From contig NZ_JAVWFO010000006.1 in the NCBI RefSeq assembly GCF_036641015.1, forward strand, positions 1 through 50,853: 50,853 nucleotides of DNA. Reading direction: 5' to 3'. The translations under genes and the position numbers were made by a program. Origin of the DNA: Anaerorhabdus sp036641015 (GTDB lineage: Bacteria > Bacillota_I > Bacilli_A > Erysipelotrichales > Erysipelotrichaceae). The notes under the pieces were generated by a model. The model searched no databases, was not told the origin of the DNA, and saw nothing but the letters and a program-made list of their open reading frames with translations. Of this stretch, positions 18,859 to 27,488 are shown one piece after another; position 1 is the stretch's first letter, and every line of letters begins with the position of its first letter.

Positions 18859-19977
18859 AAGAATATTTACAATAGTTATGGATTCTGTAGGAGTTGGTGC
18901 GATGCCCGACGCAGAAAAATATAACGATGAGGGGTCTGATACTTTAGGGCACACAGCAAGCGCTGTAGGAGGCTTGAAAATGCCTGCTATGCAACGATTA
19001 GGATTAGGAAATCTGCATCATGTAGAAGGTGTATTTCCAGTAGATAACCCTGAAGGTTATTATACAAAATTACTTGAAAAGAGCGTTGGAAAAGATACAA
19101 TGACAGGTCATTGGGAAATGATGGGATTATATATTGATTCGCCATTTCAAACATTCACAGAAACCGGTTTTCCTGCTGATTTAATAAAAGAATTAGAAGA
19201 AAAAACGGGACATAAAGTAATTGGGAATAAATCTGCAAGTGGTACAGAAATTCTTGATGAACTTGGTGAAAGACATATGAAAACAGGGGAGATGATTGTT
19301 TATACATCAGCCGATTCTGTTTTACAAATAGCAGCACATGAAGAAACATTTGGATTGGATGAGTTATATAGATGTTGTGAAATTGCACGTGAGATTATGA
19401 TGAAACCAGAATGGAAAGTGGGTAGAATTATTGCTCGTCCATTTATTGGAGATAAAGCAGGAAGTTTTCAAAGAACGCCAAATCGACATGACTTAGCATT
19501 AAAACCATATGGTAGAACTACATTAAATGAATTAAAAGATAATGGGTTTGATGTAATCAGTGTTGGGAAGATTAATGATATATTTGTAGGTGAAGGAATA
19601 ACTGAATCTCATAAATCGTTAAGCAGTGTTCATGGAATGGAACAAACAATCGAATTAGCAGATAAAGATTTTAAGGGTCTATGTTTTGTTAATTTAGTAG
19701 ATTTTGATGCAAAATGGGGTCATAGAAGAAATCCAGAAGGCTATGCTAAAGAATTAGAAGACTTTGATATATTACTTGGTAAACTACTTGATAAATTAAA
19801 TGAAGATGATTTAGTGATTTGTACAGCTGACCATGGTAATGATCCAACTTATAAAGGAACAGATCATACTAGAGAAATGATACTAATGGTAGCATATTCT
19901 AAGTCTATGAATGGTTCAGGATTAATTCGTCAAGGTTCATCATTCGCTGACATAGGAGCAACTATATCTGATAATTT
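18848..19977 (+). CDS. deoB: Phosphopentomutase, 3' end lost in an assembly gap
   Basis: The visible 376 residues cover nearly the whole enzyme: FTIVMDSVGVGAMPDA (metal ligand Asp), the phosphorylated Thr region KDTMTGHWEMMG, and the C-terminal metal site CTADHGNDPTYKGTDHTREM. It ends at GATISDN, where family members usually have only about 15-25 more residues. The enzyme interconverts ribose-1- and ribose-5-phosphate (and deoxy forms) in nucleoside salvage. AAGGAG precedes the ATG inside xerD. The frame reading through the N run to 20110 is an artefact. Confidence 0.93.
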
Positions 19978-20077
19978 NNNNNNNNNNNNNNNNNNNNNNN
20001 NNNNNNNNNNNNNNNNNNNNNNNNNNNNNNNNNNNNNNNNNNNNNNNNNNNNNNNNNNNNNNNNNNNNNNNNNNNNN
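19978..20077. other. 100-N assembly gap
   Basis: One hundred unresolved bases cover the end of deoB and probably the far side of the hup terminator. The round number suggests a default scaffold spacer, so the real distance is unknown. Confidence 0.98.
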
Positions 20078-20106
20078 AAAAATAAAAAGAGAATTTCTTC
20101 TCTTTT
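20078..20106 (-). terminator. Intrinsic terminator of hup, running into the gap
   Basis: On minus, AAAAGAGAA and TTCTCTTTT form a nine-pair stem around a GAAA tetraloop, followed by TATTTTT up to the N run. On plus the same hairpin could also serve deoB (TTTTG follows). It lies six bases after the hup stop. Confidence 0.72.
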
Positions 20107-20112
20107 GTAAAA

Positions 20113-20394
20113 CTATTTAACGATATCTTTTAATGCTTTTGCAGCTTTGAATCCTGGAGCTTTGCTTGCAGGAATTGTGATAGCTTCTTTAGTAGCTGGA
20201 TTGATTCCTTTACGTTCTGGTCTTTGTTTAACTTCAAATTTACCAAATCCGCTAATATCTACTTTATTACCATCTTTTAATGCATTAGCAATTGTATCAA
20301 ATACTAAGTCTAATGTTTCAGTTGCAGCTTTCTTTGTCATACCATTCTTTTCAGCGATAATATCTGCTAATACTTTTTTGTTTGTGATTTCCAT
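20113..20394 (-). CDS. hup: Histone-like DNA-binding protein HU
   Basis: This 93-aa protein is typical HU: two helices (NKKVLADIIAEKNGMTKKAA), GFGKFEVKQRPERKG, the DNA-contacting arm with the NP tip INPATKEAITIPASKAPGFKAAKALK. It is a basic dimer that bends DNA and compacts the nucleoid. The frame is open to 20430, but GGAGG at normal distance and the family N-terminus fix the start at 20394. It is monocistronic with its own promoter and terminator. Confidence 0.97.
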   Translation of the reverse strand: MEITNKKVLADIIAEKNGMTKKAATETLDLVFDTIANALKDGNKVDISGFGKFEVKQRPERKGINPATKEAITIPASKAPGFKAAKALKDIVK

Positions 20395-20420
20395 TTGAAA
20401 TACCTCCATATCCGTCTTTA

Positions 20421-20450
20421 ATTTTAACATTTATCCTACTAACTATTCAA
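20421..20450 (-). promoter_or_regulatory. Promoter of hup
   Basis: On minus, TTGAAT (20450-20445) and TAAAAT (20426-20421) are 18 bases apart, and TGT precedes the -10 as an extended element (TGTTAAAAT). The start would fall about 20 bases before the hup ATG. Confidence 0.5.
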
Positions 20451-20470
20451 TAGAATACTTAATATTTGTC

Positions 20471-20496
20471 TAAATTTCACACTATTTGTGAATTTA
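20471..20496. repeat. Inverted repeat between nrnA and hup
   Basis: TAAATTTCACA (20471-20481) is complementary to TGTGAATTTA (20487-20496) apart from one bulged T, with a five-base loop. It lies eight bases after the nrnA stop and upstream of the hup promoter. No T-run follows on minus, so it is either a weak transcript end for the smc-nrnA operon or a binding site upstream of hup. Confidence 0.5.
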
Positions 20497-20503
20497 AACA
20501 AGT

Positions 20504-21433
20504 TTATAACAAATCATTTAGTTCATCTAATAGAGAGTAAACTTGTGATATTGTTAAATTTTTAACACCACATGCATTTTTATGCCCGCCACCATTGTAT
20601 CGTGAAGCAACGTCATTAATAGTAATCACTTTAGACCTTATAGAACCTTTATAATGTTCTGGATTTTCATTATCTTCAGTAAATATACACCAAATTTGAT
20701 ATTCTTTAACACTTCCAAGTTCTGAAACATATTCCCTAGCTTGGTTTAATGATAAATTGAAGGGGGCAACATCATCAGCTGTGATGATTGCATAAGCAAC
20801 CCCTTCCCTATTCGTAACTTTAGATCGCAAAACTGTTATGAATTTAAATGTATTAATATCAATGTCAAATACTTCTTGATTGATTTTAGAAATATTTATA
20901 CCACGACTAGCAAGTACCGATGCAACAAGCAAAGTATTTGGCGTAGTATTATTAGTTCTAAAACAAAGAGTATCGGTAAGAATACCTTTATATAGATATT
21001 CAGCTGTCTTAAGTGAAATTGTATTAGCGTCAATTTCGTTAAATATTTCACTTAAAATTTGGCATGTAGCAGCATCTTCCTCCTTAATGATTTCAATATT
21101 TGCATATATTTCATTATGAGGATGGTGATCAATTTGCATAGTTTCTTTTGCTAATTTGTAACGATTATCATCAACACGTGCACTATTAGCTGTGTCAAGA
21201 ATGATAGCTAAACTAGATTCAATAATACTATCAGGTATATCTGTGCTTGGATTGAATTCTTGATGTCTTCCAAAGTCATATCCACATACGAAAACTTGCT
21301 TATTTGGATAGTTATCTTTTATCCAATTAAATAAACCTAATTGGCTTCCTAAAGCATCCATATCAGGATTCTCATGACGGAATATTGTAATTACATCAAA
21401 TTTTACAAGCGTTTCTTGGAATATGTTCTTCAT
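20504..21433 (-). CDS. nrnA: DHH/DHHA1 phosphoesterase NrnA (nanoRNase/pAp phosphatase)
   Basis: This 309-aa protein has the DHH domain motifs RHENPDMDALGSQLGL, ILDTANSARVD and QIDHHPHNE, then the C-terminal DHHA1 motif GGGHKNACGV. NrnA degrades two- to five-nucleotide RNAs and dephosphorylates pAp, and related enzymes cleave pApA from c-di-AMP turnover. It starts four bases after the ackA stop, with only a weak AGGA ribosome site, so it is probably translated by coupling. It is the last gene of the smc operon. Confidence 0.9.
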   Translation of the reverse strand: MKNIFQETLVKFDVITIFRHENPDMDALGSQLGLFNWIKDNYPNKQVFVCGYDFGRHQEFNPSTDIPDSIIESSLAIILDTANSARVDDNRYKLAKETMQIDHHPHNEIYANIEIIKEEDAATCQILSEIFNEIDANTISLKTAEYLYKGILTDTLCFRTNNTTPNTLLVASVLASRGINISKINQEVFDIDINTFKFITVLRSKVTNREGVAYAIITADDVAPFNLSLNQAREYVSELGSVKEYQIWCIFTEDNENPEHYKGSIRSKVITINDVASRYNGGGHKNACGVKNLTISQVYSLLDELNDLL

Positions 21434-21437
21434 ATAA

Positions 21438-22634
21438 TTAAAGTCCTAAAATTCTTACTGTATCACGTGCAATAACTAATTCTTCATTTGTAGGTACTAC
21501 CCATACTGCAGTTTTAGAATCAGGTTTAGAAATACTAATTTCTTTACCACGTATTTTACTGTTTAACTCATAATCCATTGACAAGCCTAAACCTTTTTCT
21601 AATCCTTTACAGATTAATTCACGAATTAATGTGTCATTTTCTCCTAGTCCAGCAGTAAAAGCAATTGCATCAACACTGCCCATTTGCATAAAATAGCCAC
21701 CAACAACATTAACTACACGATTTACATAAATATCGTGAGTTAGTTTAGCTCTTGGATTTCCTTCTGCTACAGCATTTTCGATATCACGAGCATCACTAGA
21801 AATACCAGAAATACCTAGCATACCTGATTTCTTATTTAAGATATTGTTAATTTCATCAGCACTTAAATGTGCAGTATTTTGCATATAAGTCACGATTGCA
21901 GGGTCAATATCACCACAACGTGTTCCCATCATAACACCAGCTAGAGGTGTAAATCCCATAGATGTATTAACACATTTACCACCTTCAACTGCAGTAATTG
22001 ATGCACCATTACCCAAATGGCAAGTGATAATATTCAAATCTTTAATATCTTTTCCAAGTAATGTTGCGGTACGTTCTGCAACGTATTGATGTGAAGTACC
22101 ATGAGCGCCATAACGACGTACTTTGTGGTCAGTATACCATTCATAAGGAACTGGATACATAAATGCAGCCGGTGTCATAGTTTGGTGAAAAGCAGTATCA
22201 AATACAAAAATATGTTCGATATTAGGTAATGCTTTAGCAAAAGAACGATAACCAACTAAGTTTGCAGGATTGTGAAGAGGTGCAAGTTCTGCTAAATCTT
22301 CAACAATCTTTTCATTTTCTGGAGTTACCTTCACTGATTGAGCAAAGAAGTCTCCTCCTTGAACAACACGGTGACCTGCACCATTAATTTCATTTAAATC
22401 TTTTACAACTCCAAATTCAATAAGTGATTCTAATAATAGTGCTACTGCTTCATTGTGTGTTGGAATTGGTAGTTTTTTTGTATGTTTTTCACCATTTACT
22501 TTAATAGTAAAAACCCCTTCTTCTAATCCAATTCTTTCAGCAATCCCTGAAGTTAAAACTGTTTCACTTGGCATGTCAAATAATTGAAATTTAAGTGAAG
22601 ATGAACCCGCATTTACAGAAATAATTTTACTCAT
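21438..22634 (-). CDS. ackA: Acetate kinase
   Basis: This 398-aa protein has the full family length, with VNAGSSSLKFQL at the N-terminus, HRVVQGG, VFDTAFHQTM, and HLGNGASITAV plus GFTPLAGVMMGTRCGDIDP. It makes acetyl phosphate or, in reverse, ATP and acetate; the fermentation role is the usual one in anaerobic Firmicutes. No pta is visible. GGGAGG precedes the ATG. It sits directly after ylxM, in the place where ffh is often found. Confidence 0.97.
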   Translation of the reverse strand: MSKIISVNAGSSSLKFQLFDMPSETVLTSGIAERIGLEEGVFTIKVNGEKHTKKLPIPTHNEAVALLLESLIEFGVVKDLNEINGAGHRVVQGGDFFAQSVKVTPENEKIVEDLAELAPLHNPANLVGYRSFAKALPNIEHIFVFDTAFHQTMTPAAFMYPVPYEWYTDHKVRRYGAHGTSHQYVAERTATLLGKDIKDLNIITCHLGNGASITAVEGGKCVNTSMGFTPLAGVMMGTRCGDIDPAIVTYMQNTAHLSADEINNILNKKSGMLGISGISSDARDIENAVAEGNPRAKLTHDIYVNRVVNVVGGYFMQMGSVDAIAFTAGLGENDTLIRELICKGLEKGLGLSMDYELNSKIRGKEISISKPDSKTAVWVVPTNEELVIARDTVRILGL

Positions 22635-22646
22635 GTTTTCCTCCCA

Positions 22647-22961
22647 TTATTCAGTCTCTATGCACATATCTACAATCTTGTTTATTTCATCATGATTGTA
22701 TTCTTTAATCTTGTTATAGTATTCCATTCTTTTTGAAAATGATTCGTAACAATGAAGTTTAGATTCAAATTCTTCTAAAAGTACTTCACTTCGTTTAATT
22801 GTATCATGAACCCCTGCTCTACTAATTTCTTCTATTTCAGCAATTTCCGTAATTGAATAATCCTCACGATAATAGTAATTACATATCTCTTGTTGTTTCT
22901 CAGTTAATAAGCTTTTATAGAAGTCTAAGTAGTAATTCATTTGTTCTTTCTTATTGAACAT
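22647..22961 (-). CDS. ylxM: YlxM/p13-like DNA-binding protein (UPF0122)
   Basis: This 104-aa protein contains a sigma-4-like helix-turn-helix: LTEKQQEICNYYYREDYSI, then TEIAEIEEISRAGVHDTIKR. YlxM stimulates the SRP GTPases and is normally encoded beside ftsY and ffh. Here it follows ftsY with an 11-base overlap, but ffh is not next to it. The family call is secure; regulation of DNA versus SRP remains uncertain for the family. Confidence 0.9.
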   Translation of the reverse strand: MFNKKEQMNYYLDFYKSLLTEKQQEICNYYYREDYSITEIAEIEEISRAGVHDTIKRSEVLLEEFESKLHCYESFSKRMEYYNKIKEYNHDEINKIVDMCIETE

Positions 22962-23919
22962 GCTGTATACCTTCCGATATACTATACAAATATGAATCTA
23001 AATCAAATGGTCTTAAATCAGTTTCTTTTTCACCTAAACCAATAAAATATACTGGAATATGTAAAATATTTTTAATCGCTAATACAATACCACCTTTTGC
23101 TGTACCATCCATTTTTGATAAAATTATTCCAGATACTTGTGTAGCTTCTTGGAATATTTTAGCTTGTGATAGTCCGTTTTGACCAGTAGTAGAATCAAGT
23201 ACTAACCAAACATGGTGTGGAGCTCCTTCAATTTCTTTATTACAAACACGATGCATCTTAGATAATTCATTCATCAAATTTTGTTTGTTTTGTAAACGTC
23301 CTGCAGTATCGCATAGAAGAATATCAACTTTATTCTCTTTTGCCCACCTACAGCCATCTACAAGCACACTACTTGGATCACTTTGTTCCTTACCTTTGAT
23401 ACAATGTACACCTAATTTTTGTGCCCATTTTGCTAATTGATCAATAGCTCCCGCTCTGAATGTATCAGCAGCAACAACTCCAACTGTTTTACCTTGATCT
23501 TGAAAATAGCGAATTAATTTAGCACAGGAAGTTGTTTTGCCACTACCATTGACACCAACTAAGAATATGACATTTATTTCGTGATTATATTCTAGTTGAG
23601 GGGTAGGAGTTTCGTTATAAAGTTGTTCAAGAATTTCCATCAAGAAACTCATTGCATATCTAAATGTGATAACTGGATATTGTTTTGCCATTTCTTTTAA
23701 TCGATTACAAATTTCATCAGCTGTTTCAATACCAACATCACTCTCTAATAAAACAATAGTTAGTTCTTCAAGAAAATCGTCATCAATACCCTTATATTTA
23801 TAGGACATATCATTGAGTTTTTGTCCCATTGAGTCTTTTGTTTTGTTGAATCCACTTAAGTATACTGCTTGATCATCACGTTTTTTGAATTTTTCTTTTA
23901 AAGTATCTAGGAAACTCAT
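22951..23919 (-). CDS. ftsY: Signal recognition particle receptor FtsY
   Basis: This 322-aa SRP-type GTPase has a short N-terminal region, an N domain (~20-105), and a G domain with GVNGSGKTT (122-130), DTFRAGAIDQLAKWA, DTAGRLQNK and SKMDGTAKGG. There is no long acidic A domain, as in Firmicutes. It receives SRP-ribosome complexes at the membrane. The ATG overlaps the smc stop (ATGA), the standard smc-ftsY pairing. Confidence 0.96.
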   Translation of the reverse strand: MSFLDTLKEKFKKRDDQAVYLSGFNKTKDSMGQKLNDMSYKYKGIDDDFLEELTIVLLESDVGIETADEICNRLKEMAKQYPVITFRYAMSFLMEILEQLYNETPTPQLEYNHEINVIFLVGVNGSGKTTSCAKLIRYFQDQGKTVGVVAADTFRAGAIDQLAKWAQKLGVHCIKGKEQSDPSSVLVDGCRWAKENKVDILLCDTAGRLQNKQNLMNELSKMHRVCNKEIEGAPHHVWLVLDSTTGQNGLSQAKIFQEATQVSGIILSKMDGTAKGGIVLAIKNILHIPVYFIGLGEKETDLRPFDLDSYLYSISEGIQHVQ

Positions 23920-26858
23920 GCTTTTTCAACTTCCGATCCATCGGCCATATCAATAGCATCTTTAAGTTCAACTTTAAGCATTTGAGATACACCTTGTTTT
24001 TGCATTGTTACACCATATAGCACATCACATTGTTGCATTGTACCTGGTCTATGTGTAACGACAATAAATTGAGTGTCTTCTCTGAAATTCTTCAAATAAC
24101 GTGCAAATCTTTCTACGTTTCCTTGGTCAAGTGCAGCTTCTACTTCATCAAATATACAAAGAGGAACTGGACGAACTTTAAGAATTGAGAATAATACACA
24201 AATAGCAATTAAACTCTTTTCTCCACCAGAGAATAAACGAATGTTTTGTACTGATTTTCCTGGAGGCTGAACATCGATATCGACCCCTGTATTCAAGATA
24301 TCATTTGGATCTTCTAAAACTAACTTAGCTTTACCACCACCAAATAGTGCTCTAAATGTGTCATTTAACTCATTATTAATTGAATCAAACATTTCTTTAA
24401 ATTGTTTCTTCATAACATGGTCCATCTCATCAATTGCAGATAAGATTTTATCACGACTACTAATTAAATCTTTTACTTGTTTATCTAGGAATTCATAACG
24501 TTCATTTACTTCTTCAAATTCTTGAGGCGCATTCATGTTTATGTTTCCTAAGCGTTCAATATCACTACGAAGTTGCAATACTTCTTCTTTGGCATTTTCA
24601 AAGTGACTATCACTCACTTTTGTTTGTGCGAATTCATACGTTAATTGATATTCAGTAGCAAGACGTTGCAAATTGTTTTCAAGTTTAGTTTCCAAACGTG
24701 CTTGATCAATCTTAATTGCATTTTGGCTAGCACTAGCAATTTCTAAATCTTTACGAATTTGTCTAATTTGTTGTTCCTTACGATCAACATCCTGAGTCAT
24801 TTTCATACGATATTCACGTTTACTACGAATAGAGTTCGTAATTTCATCTCTACTAGAGTAAGCATCATTTAATTTTAACACGACTTCATCTGCGAAATTA
24901 GCATCGCCATGATTATCCTCACCATTAGGTCGAATTAATTCATAATCATTTTTTAGTTTCTCATATTTAGCACGTTTTGCATCAACAACAGGCTCCAACT
25001 GCGCTGAACCAATTCTTGATTCCATTAGTTCACGTTCTAATTCTTCTCTGCGACGTTGTGTTTCAGCAAGATTTTTTTCAGCTAATGAACAGGAAGCGAT
25101 TTGACTTTCAATTGTCTGATTGATTTCTTCAGATTCTTTTCTAACAGTAAGTAATGACGTACTATTTTTTGATTTACCACCTGTCATAGATCCACCTTTA
25201 TGGATTACATCGCCATCAAGGGTAACAATTTTATAGTTATATTTTAACAAGCTTGCTAAGTTATTTCCATTTTCAAGAGTATCAGCAACTAATACATTTT
25301 GTAAGAATGCTTCTTTAACAATATTAAATTGTTCATCACAATTTATAAATTCACTAGCAACGCCTAAATAACCTTTTGTATTTTCGCATACAATTTGATT
25401 TTCACGAGAAATATTTCGTGGTTGAAGAACTGTTAGTGGTAAGAATGTTGCGCGTCCACTTTGATTTTTCTTTAAGAAATTGATGGCATTTCTCGCACTT
25501 TCTTCATTAGTTGTAACTATGTTATACAATGTACCGCCGAGTGCAACTGATATAGCTTCTTCATATCCCTCTGTAGGTATCATGATTTGTGCGATAACTC
25601 CAAGCACACCTTGTAATGAAGATTTATTATCAACGATGGCTTTAACACCACCTTGACTGTTGAAAGGATCTTTTAATAAATTATCTAAGACTTCTTTGCG
25701 ATTTTGCAAACGTCGTAACATGCCACTTTCCTCATTACTTTTTTGTGAAAATTCGGCATATTTCATAGCTACTTGTGACATTTGCTCACTTAATAGTTCA
25801 ATGTTTATTTGAAATTGATCATAACGTGCTTTACGATCCTCGTATTCGACACGTGCTTCTTCTAACAAACTTTGTAGTTGTTTAGCTTTTTCTTCGCTTG
25901 TTCCAACTTCAACAACATATTTACGTTTTTCATCTAATTCAATTTTACGTGTTTCAAGTATTTGAATTTCATTAACAACACGCATTAAATTTTCTTGAAG
26001 TTTATTTATTTCTCGTTCTAAATCATTAACTTCTTTTTTTGCTTCAAGATTTTGTGTCTCATGAACTTGAATTGTTGTTTGAAACATTGTAGTTTGAGAT
26101 TCAATATTAAATAATGTTTTCTTTGCATCTTCAATTTGTTGATTAATTGTATTAATATCTTCTACCAATACAGCAATTTCAATTTCTTCAAGTCGTGCTT
26201 TTTTTTCGCGATATAATTCAGCTTTTTTAGCAGCACGTTTTAATGGCGAAACTTGGCGTTCTAATTCCGTTAATATATCTTGCGTTCTTTCAATATTTTC
26301 TTTAGTACGTTCAAGTTTTGATAATGATTCCATTTTTCTTTTCTTATATTTACTAACACCTGCAGCTTCTTCGAATATTGCTCTTCTTTCGATTGGTTTG
26401 CATTCAGCAAAACTACTTATATTACCTTGAGAAATCATTGATAATGAGTCTTTACCAAGACCTGAATCCAATATTAAATCAACAACATCTTTTAATCTAA
26501 CGTTATTTCTATTAATTAAATATTCAGCATCTTGACCATTACGATATAGTCTACGTGTTACTTCTATTTCATCTAATTCAGAGTTAAGTGATTTTTTTGA
26601 ATTATCAAATACAAGTGTTACCTCTGCTGCATTTACCATTTTACGGTCTGCACTGCCTGCAAAAATGACATCAGTCATTGTCGTACCACGCAGTGATTTA
26701 ACAGATTGCTCCCCTAATACCCAACGTATTGCATCAGTTATATTACTTTTACCGCATCCATTTGGTCCTACAACCCCTGTTACAGAATGTTCAAAGCTAA
26801 TAACAACTTTATCTGCAAATGACTTAAATCCTTGCATTTCTACTCTTTTAAGAAACAT
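23916..26858 (-). CDS. smc: Chromosome segregation ATPase SMC, with short arms
   Basis: The protein has 980 aa against about 1180 in Bacillus. The head half is at 1-165 with Walker A GPNGCGKSNI (31-40). A coiled coil covers ~170-395. The hinge is ~400-562 (SSLQGVLGVIAQIM to IHKGGSMTGGK). The return coil covers ~565-790, and the C-terminal head has signature LFSGGEKSLIAI (~875) and Walker B CIFDEVEAALDQGN. All functional motifs are intact; the missing ~200 residues are shared about equally between the two arms. It forms the condensin ring with ScpA/ScpB (not in this window). AAGGAGG precedes the ATG, and it heads the smc-ftsY-ylxM-ackA-nrnA operon. Confidence 0.97.
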   Translation of the reverse strand: MFLKRVEMQGFKSFADKVVISFEHSVTGVVGPNGCGKSNITDAIRWVLGEQSVKSLRGTTMTDVIFAGSADRKMVNAAEVTLVFDNSKKSLNSELDEIEVTRRLYRNGQDAEYLINRNNVRLKDVVDLILDSGLGKDSLSMISQGNISSFAECKPIERRAIFEEAAGVSKYKKRKMESLSKLERTKENIERTQDILTELERQVSPLKRAAKKAELYREKKARLEEIEIAVLVEDINTINQQIEDAKKTLFNIESQTTMFQTTIQVHETQNLEAKKEVNDLEREINKLQENLMRVVNEIQILETRKIELDEKRKYVVEVGTSEEKAKQLQSLLEEARVEYEDRKARYDQFQINIELLSEQMSQVAMKYAEFSQKSNEESGMLRRLQNRKEVLDNLLKDPFNSQGGVKAIVDNKSSLQGVLGVIAQIMIPTEGYEEAISVALGGTLYNIVTTNEESARNAINFLKKNQSGRATFLPLTVLQPRNISRENQIVCENTKGYLGVASEFINCDEQFNIVKEAFLQNVLVADTLENGNNLASLLKYNYKIVTLDGDVIHKGGSMTGGKSKNSTSLLTVRKESEEINQTIESQIASCSLAEKNLAETQRRREELERELMESRIGSAQLEPVVDAKRAKYEKLKNDYELIRPNGEDNHGDANFADEVVLKLNDAYSSRDEITNSIRSKREYRMKMTQDVDRKEQQIRQIRKDLEIASASQNAIKIDQARLETKLENNLQRLATEYQLTYEFAQTKVSDSHFENAKEEVLQLRSDIERLGNINMNAPQEFEEVNERYEFLDKQVKDLISSRDKILSAIDEMDHVMKKQFKEMFDSINNELNDTFRALFGGGKAKLVLEDPNDILNTGVDIDVQPPGKSVQNIRLFSGGEKSLIAICVLFSILKVRPVPLCIFDEVEAALDQGNVERFARYLKNFREDTQFIVVTHRPGTMQQCDVLYGVTMQKQGVSQMLKVELKDAIDMADGSEVEKA

Positions 26859-26886
26859 GGGTACCTCCTTACTTATTCATTAGAAT

Positions 26887-26915
26887 ATTATACCAAAATT
26901 AATACTTTATTTGAA
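26887..26915 (-). promoter_or_regulatory. Promoter of the smc operon
   Basis: On minus, TTCAAA (26915-26910) and TATAAT (26892-26887) are 17 bases apart, and TGG precedes the -10 as an extended element. The start falls about 20 bases before the smc ATG. Confidence 0.6.
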
Positions 26916-26928
26916 GTTAATATGCGTT

Positions 26929-26953
26929 ATAAACACATTCATTTGATGTTTAT
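26929..26953. repeat. Inverted repeat between the U32 peptidase gene and smc
   Basis: ATAAACA (26929-26935) pairs with TGTTTAT (26947-26953) over an 11-base loop. It begins 11 bases after the U32 stop and lies 14 bases upstream of the smc -35. No T-run follows on minus, so a binding site is as likely as a weak terminator. Confidence 0.4.
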
Positions 26954-26964
26954 GTAAAGTCATC

Positions 26965-27388
26965 TTATATTTTCTTTAAAATGGTTTGAATTTCATTATA
27001 ATCCTCAATGGTGAAGCGAATAATCTTATTTATCATGATATTAGTATCAAAGAAATATGGTTCATTTTCAAGAATATGTTGAATGCAATATGCATCACCA
27101 AAACATGGGTAATGATTCTTTTTTAAATCTATTAAACTATAAGAATTCTCTTTACATGCAGAACAATTTTTCTTAGAACCATCTTTACATAAGTTATTGA
27201 TAACACATGTTTTAGAAGTCATTAAATCACGACGACCATAATGGAACACACCAATATTTGGTTGGATTCCTTCACGTATTGTAAATGCTTGGACAAGATC
27301 ATTTATCTGATCAAAATCACATTCTTGCGATAGTTCTACAAAGCTTATCCCCATTTTATAAAGAAAAGCAAGAGCATAGCTGTTAGTA
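26965..27388 (-). CDS. Peptidase U32 family protein, C-terminal part (continues across the gap)
   Basis: The frame is open from the gap edge at 27388 (TNSYALAFLYKMGISFVEL...), so the ATG at 27354 is internal and not a real start. Recognisable features are FVELSQECD and HYGRRDLMTSKTCVI, then a four-cysteine cluster (CVINNLC, CSAC). This is the layout of the second barrel at the end of large U32/DUF3656 proteins. It is therefore the 3' portion of the gene at 27489-28945, interrupted only by the N run. The cysteines may hold an iron-sulfur cluster as in the RlhA-type members. Confidence 0.82.
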
Positions 27389-27488
27389 NNNNNNNNNNNN
27401 NNNNNNNNNNNNNNNNNNNNNNNNNNNNNNNNNNNNNNNNNNNNNNNNNNNNNNNNNNNNNNNNNNNNNNNNNNNNNNNNNNNNNNNN
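27389..27488. other. 100-N assembly gap within the U32 peptidase gene
   Basis: The gap separates two parts of one protein. Comparison with the expected family layout suggests the missing stretch may be longer than 100 bases, so the N count is probably a placeholder. Confidence 0.98.

Noticed and set aside
18848..20110. deoB frame read through the N run to 20110
   Set aside because: The residues after the gap (KNKKRISSLL) come from the hup terminator; the frame continues only because N cannot show stops.
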